NCBI RefSeq assembly: GCF_019175365.1 | Contig: NZ_CP059572.1 | Coordinates: forward strand, 248,001-312,000 | Source of the DNA: Actinomadura graeca | GTDB lineage: Bacteria > Actinomycetota > Actinomycetes > Streptosporangiales > Streptosporangiaceae | Length of the DNA: 64,000 nt | Reading direction: 5' to 3' | Shown: positions 59,443 through 64,000 of the stretch, one piece after another | Layout: every line of letters begins with the position of its first letter | How positions within the stretch are numbered: position 1 is the first letter of the stretch | Translations under genes and position numbers: made by a program | The notes under the pieces: model-generated | What the model saw: the letters and a program-made list of their open reading frames with translations, nothing else | What the model was told of the DNA's origin: nothing | Database searches by the model: none

Positions 59443-59898
59443 ATGAAGCCGCCCGCACGGACGACCGAGCAGCGCAAGCGGGACGTGCTCGACCGGCTGG
59501 AGAACGACGTCGACGCCTGGGTCGCCACGGCCGATCCCGCCAGCGGGACGCCGTACATGGTCCCGCTGTCGTTCCTCTGGGACGGGACGACCCTGCTGGT
59601 CGCCACGCCGGGCGGCAGCCCGACGGGACGGAACCTGCGGTCGTCCGGGAAGGTGCGGGCCGGGGTGGGGCCGACCCGCGACGTCGTCCTCATCGAGGGC
59701 ACGGCCGAGCCGGTCCCCGACGGCGGGATCGCCGAGGACGTCGCCGCCGCGTTCGCGGCCAAGACCGGCTTCGACCCCCGCGCGCAGGCGGAGCCCTACA
59801 CCTACTACCGCATCCGCCCGGACCGGCTCCAATCCTGGCGGGAGTCGAACGAGCTGGCCGGACGCGACCTGATGCGCGGCGGGGCCTGGCTCGTCTGA
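59443..59898 (+). CDS. Pyridoxamine-5'-phosphate-oxidase-like FMN/F420-binding protein
   Basis: A 151-residue split-barrel protein of the PPOX family. It has DVDAWVATADPASGTPYMVP, LSFLWDGTTLLVATPGGSPT, GRNLRSSGKVRAGVGPTRDV and PYTYYRIRPDRLQSWRE. Such proteins bind FMN or F420 and reduce small organic compounds; the cofactor is not certain. ATG 59443 follows AGGAGG, better than an upstream start at 59410. It is divergent from the WYL regulator, which likely controls it. A short T-tailed hairpin ends it. Confidence 0.85.
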   Translation: MKPPARTTEQRKRDVLDRLENDVDAWVATADPASGTPYMVPLSFLWDGTTLLVATPGGSPTGRNLRSSGKVRAGVGPTRDVVLIEGTAEPVPDGGIAEDVAAAFAAKTGFDPRAQAEPYTYYRIRPDRLQSWRESNELAGRDLMRGGAWLV

Positions 59899-59917
59899 CC
59901 CGGCGGGCCGGGCTTTT
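59899..59917 (+). terminator. Intrinsic terminator after the PPOX-type gene
   Basis: CCCGGC-GG-GCCGGG followed by CTTTT, starting directly after the stop codon. It is one of the few hairpins in this window with a T tail. Confidence 0.7.
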
Positions 59918-59922
59918 GCGGG

Positions 59923-62202
<2,280 letters not shown>

Positions 62203-62263
62203 CACGTGCCTCCGGCATTTCAGATGGCTTAGGCTGTAAAGAGTCGAGCCCGACGAAGTTAGT

Positions 62264-62274
62264 TTATGGCATAA
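62264..62274. promoter_or_regulatory. Small dyad between the UvrA-like and TetR genes
   Basis: TTATG-G-CATAA (62264-62274) lies in an AT-richer stretch just before the TetR ribosome binding site (AAGGAG). It is a possible operator controlling both divergent genes. Confidence 0.4.
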
Positions 62275-62285
62275 GGAGTTGCAAG

Positions 62286-63089
62286 TTGGTCGTCTTCGCC
62301 GGGCAGGGCGACGCCCGCCGCACCATGGATCTGCTGTGGCGCCCCGGGGAGCGGGCACCCGGCCCGGGGCCCAAGCCGGGGCTGAGCGTGGACGCGATCG
62401 TGGCGGCCGCCGTGGCCGTCGCCGACGCCGAGGGCATGGGCGCGCTGTCGATGCGCGCGGTCGGGGAGCGCCTCGGGCGGACGGCGATGGCCCTGTACAC
62501 CTACGTCCCGGGCAAGGGCGAGCTGGTCGACCTGATGTACGACCGGGCGCTCGCCGAGCTGCCCTCCGGCTACGACCCGGGCGAGGGCTGGCGGGCGGCG
62601 GTCACGGCCTGGGCGGAGGACTCCTGGGCCTTCTACCTGCGCCATCCGTGGATGCTCCAGGTCTCGCAGGCCCGCCCGGTGCTCGGGCCGAACGAGTACC
62701 GCGCGCTGGAGACGCTCCTGAACGTCCTGTCCGGGACGGGGCTCGGCGCGCGGGACGTACGGCACGCGGTGTCGACCCTGTCGAACGTGGTGCGCGGCTC
62801 GGCGCAGATCGTGGCCGAGTCGCGGGAGGCGGTGCGCGCGACCGGGAGGTCGGAGGAGGAGTGGTGGTACTCCCGCACCGAGGTCCTCCAGAGCATCGCG
62901 CCCGACTTCGCCGAACGGTTCCCCGCGACGGTGCGGCTCGATACCGAGGCGCCGCCGGAGCCGGCGGCCGAGGACGTCTCCTACCTGGAGCACGCGGCCC
63001 GCACGGCGTTCGAGGGCGGTCTCGCCCTGGTGCTGGACGGCATCGAGGCCGCCGTCGCCCGGGCCGGCGGCTCACCGCCGCGGATGTGA
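62286..63089 (+). CDS. TetR-family regulator with TetR_C_1-type ligand domain
   Basis: A regulator of about 267 residues. The HTH is ALSMRAVGERLGRTAMALYT followed by YVPGKGELVDLM, and the C-terminal domain is of the TetR/TetR_C_1 group (WAEDSWAFYLRHPWMLQVSQ and GPNEYRALETLLNVLSG). TTG 62286 has AAGGAG 7 bases upstream and gives LVVFAGQGDARRTMDLLW, an N-terminus common to this group. ATG 62325 is the alternative. It is divergent from the UvrA-like ATPase and presumably represses it until a drug binds. Confidence 0.88.
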   Translation: MVVFAGQGDARRTMDLLWRPGERAPGPGPKPGLSVDAIVAAAVAVADAEGMGALSMRAVGERLGRTAMALYTYVPGKGELVDLMYDRALAELPSGYDPGEGWRAAVTAWAEDSWAFYLRHPWMLQVSQARPVLGPNEYRALETLLNVLSGTGLGARDVRHAVSTLSNVVRGSAQIVAESREAVRATGRSEEEWWYSRTEVLQSIAPDFAERFPATVRLDTEAPPEPAAEDVSYLEHAARTAFEGGLALVLDGIEAAVARAGGSPPRM

Positions 63090-63148
63090 GCTTCGTCTCG
63101 GGCCAGCCGGAGGCGTCACATCCCGGCGGCCGGGCCCCTCTTCTAGGT

Positions 63149-63778
63149 ATGGAGACTTTCGCGACGCTGCCGCGGGAGGACGCCGGCCTGACCGTCGTCC
63201 ACGCGGCGCACGACGCCTTCCGCCGTGACCTGGAGCGGCTCGGGGCGGCCGTGACGGCGGGCAAGGCCCGCGCCCCGCACGTCCGCGCCGGGTGGGAGAA
63301 CCTCAAGCAGCAGCTCCACCTGCACCATCGGATGGAGGACGCCCTGCTGTGGCCCCGGGTCGCGCAGGCGCTGGGCGGGCGGCGCGCCGACCTGGGCGTG
63401 CTCGCGGAGATGGAGGCCGAGCACGCCCGCATCGGGCCGCTGCTGGTGGCGGTCGACGCGGCGCTGGAGGACGGCGGCGACCTGGCGGGCGCCGCCGGGG
63501 CGCTGAGGGACGCCCTGGAGACGCATCTGCGCCATGAGGAGATCAGCGCGCTGCCGCTGGCCCGGTCGGTGCTGGGGCCCGAGGACTGGCGCGGGATCGC
63601 CGGCTCGGCCCACCGCGACTGCGGGTCCCGCATGACGCTGTTCGTCCCGTGGATCGTCGACGGCATCGCGCCGGTCGAGCGGAGCCGGTTCCTCTCGGCG
63701 CTCCCGGAGGCGGCCCGGGCGCGCAACCGGCTGGTCTGGGAGCCGCACTACCGCCGGCGCCGGTTGTGGACCGTGTGA
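63149..63778 (+). CDS. Hemerythrin-domain (HHE) protein
   Basis: A 209-residue protein with a hemerythrin-like four-helix bundle. Metal-binding pattern residues are in VVHAAHDAFRRDLERL, LKQQLHLHHRMEDALLWPRV, AEMEAEHARIGPLLVAV and ALETHLRHEEISALPLA, giving the H-x-x-x-E and H-x-x-x-H/E set for a di-iron or oxygen site. HHE proteins sense or carry O2 or NO, or store iron. The C-terminal 70 residues (HRDCGSRMTLFVPWIVDGIA) are an added region of unknown role. It follows the TetR gene in the same direction, 59 bases later. Confidence 0.85.
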   Translation: METFATLPREDAGLTVVHAAHDAFRRDLERLGAAVTAGKARAPHVRAGWENLKQQLHLHHRMEDALLWPRVAQALGGRRADLGVLAEMEAEHARIGPLLVAVDAALEDGGDLAGAAGALRDALETHLRHEEISALPLARSVLGPEDWRGIAGSAHRDCGSRMTLFVPWIVDGIAPVERSRFLSALPEAARARNRLVWEPHYRRRRLWTV

Positions 63779-63838
63779 CCCCGGCCGGGGGATCATGGTC
63801 GTTCCCGGCGCCGCGGCCGGGTGGCGGACGGAGGCCCC

Positions 63839-64000
63839 ATGACCGACGACGACGTGCGTTTCCTGCGCCGGGCCCTGGAGCTGGCGGCATCGGCGCGCGC
63901 GGGCGGGAACCCGCCGTTCGGGTCGCTGCTGGTAGGCGAGGACGGCACCGTCCTGCTGGAGGAGCGCAATTCCAGCATCTCCGACGACGACATCACCGCG
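63839..64000 (+). CDS. Nucleoside/tRNA-adenosine-deaminase-like protein (partial)
   Basis: The first 54 codons of a cytidine/deoxycytidylate-deaminase-superfamily protein, cut by the window edge. The start MTDDDVRFLRRALELAAS leads to GGNPPFGSLLVGEDGTVLLE, the N-terminal strand pair of guanine or nucleoside deaminases. The HAE and PCxxC zinc motifs lie beyond the window. GGAGG precedes the ATG. The substrate cannot be told from this part. Confidence 0.8.
   Translation, partial: MTDDDVRFLRRALELAASARAGGNPPFGSLLVGEDGTVLLEERNSSISDDDITA

Overview
The window is a GC-rich actinomycete chromosome segment with the usual high-GC third codon positions, frequent GTG starts, and ATGA or GTGA gene overlaps. 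It carries many TetR, MarR, ArsR and SARP regulators. A rifampicin-resistant-type second rpoB, an ArsI-type C-As lyase and a large AfsR-like SARP point to Streptosporangiales, perhaps Actinomadura or Thermomonosporaceae. That placement is inference; no rRNA or ribosomal protein genes are present to test it.

Left end (1-10.3 kb): the 3' three quarters of an orphan rpoB closes at a perfect hairpin and is not followed by rpoC. Next come an AhpD-like decarboxylase divergent from an ECF41/SigJ sigma factor with a matching promoter, an ArsR/SRPBCC/TIGR03086 operon with palindromic operators, an MFS pump with a TetR regulator, and a secreted DUF305/LVIVD pair.

10.4-18.4 kb holds a probable pyrimidine or nucleoside uptake and salvage locus. 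It contains a cytosine-deaminase-like amidohydrolase, an ABC importer with a tandem-fused permease, an FCD regulator, a uridine phosphorylase and a CynX-like MFS protein. 18.5-30 kb holds a secreted serine hydrolase, a large SARP-NTPase-TPR regulator, HxlR/DoxX, RidA/TetR, a DrrAB-type exporter with DUF4097 and ribbon-helix-helix partners, a methyltransferase and a DUF1062 protein.

30-39.4 kb is patchier. It has a VOC remnant, two RibD-type reductases, a second serine hydrolase with an altered active-site motif, a three-part chimeric reading frame, a methyltransferase, AraC, a leaderless Leu/Ile/Val-binding-like protein, and a zinc/coiled-coil protein divergent from a tyrosine recombinase. 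39.4-45.6 kb has two MFS pumps around an HTH regulator and a complete arsenic locus (arsI, arsR, aquaporin, arsC, arsN-like).

45.6-53.5 kb is an accessory island. It contains an ABC-F fragment, a broken serine resolvase, imperfect repeats, a lower-GC HTH/coiled-coil/membrane protein, an Xre/PLD-like regulator divergent from an anti-sigma-type ATPase, and tandem paralogous HTH proteins. 53.5-64 kb returns to regulators and stress genes: MarR, TetR, NmrA/SnoaL, a RIO kinase, an APH-type kinase, WYL, a PPOX-type protein, a UvrA-like ATPase with a TetR regulator, a hemerythrin-domain protein and the start of a nucleoside deaminase.
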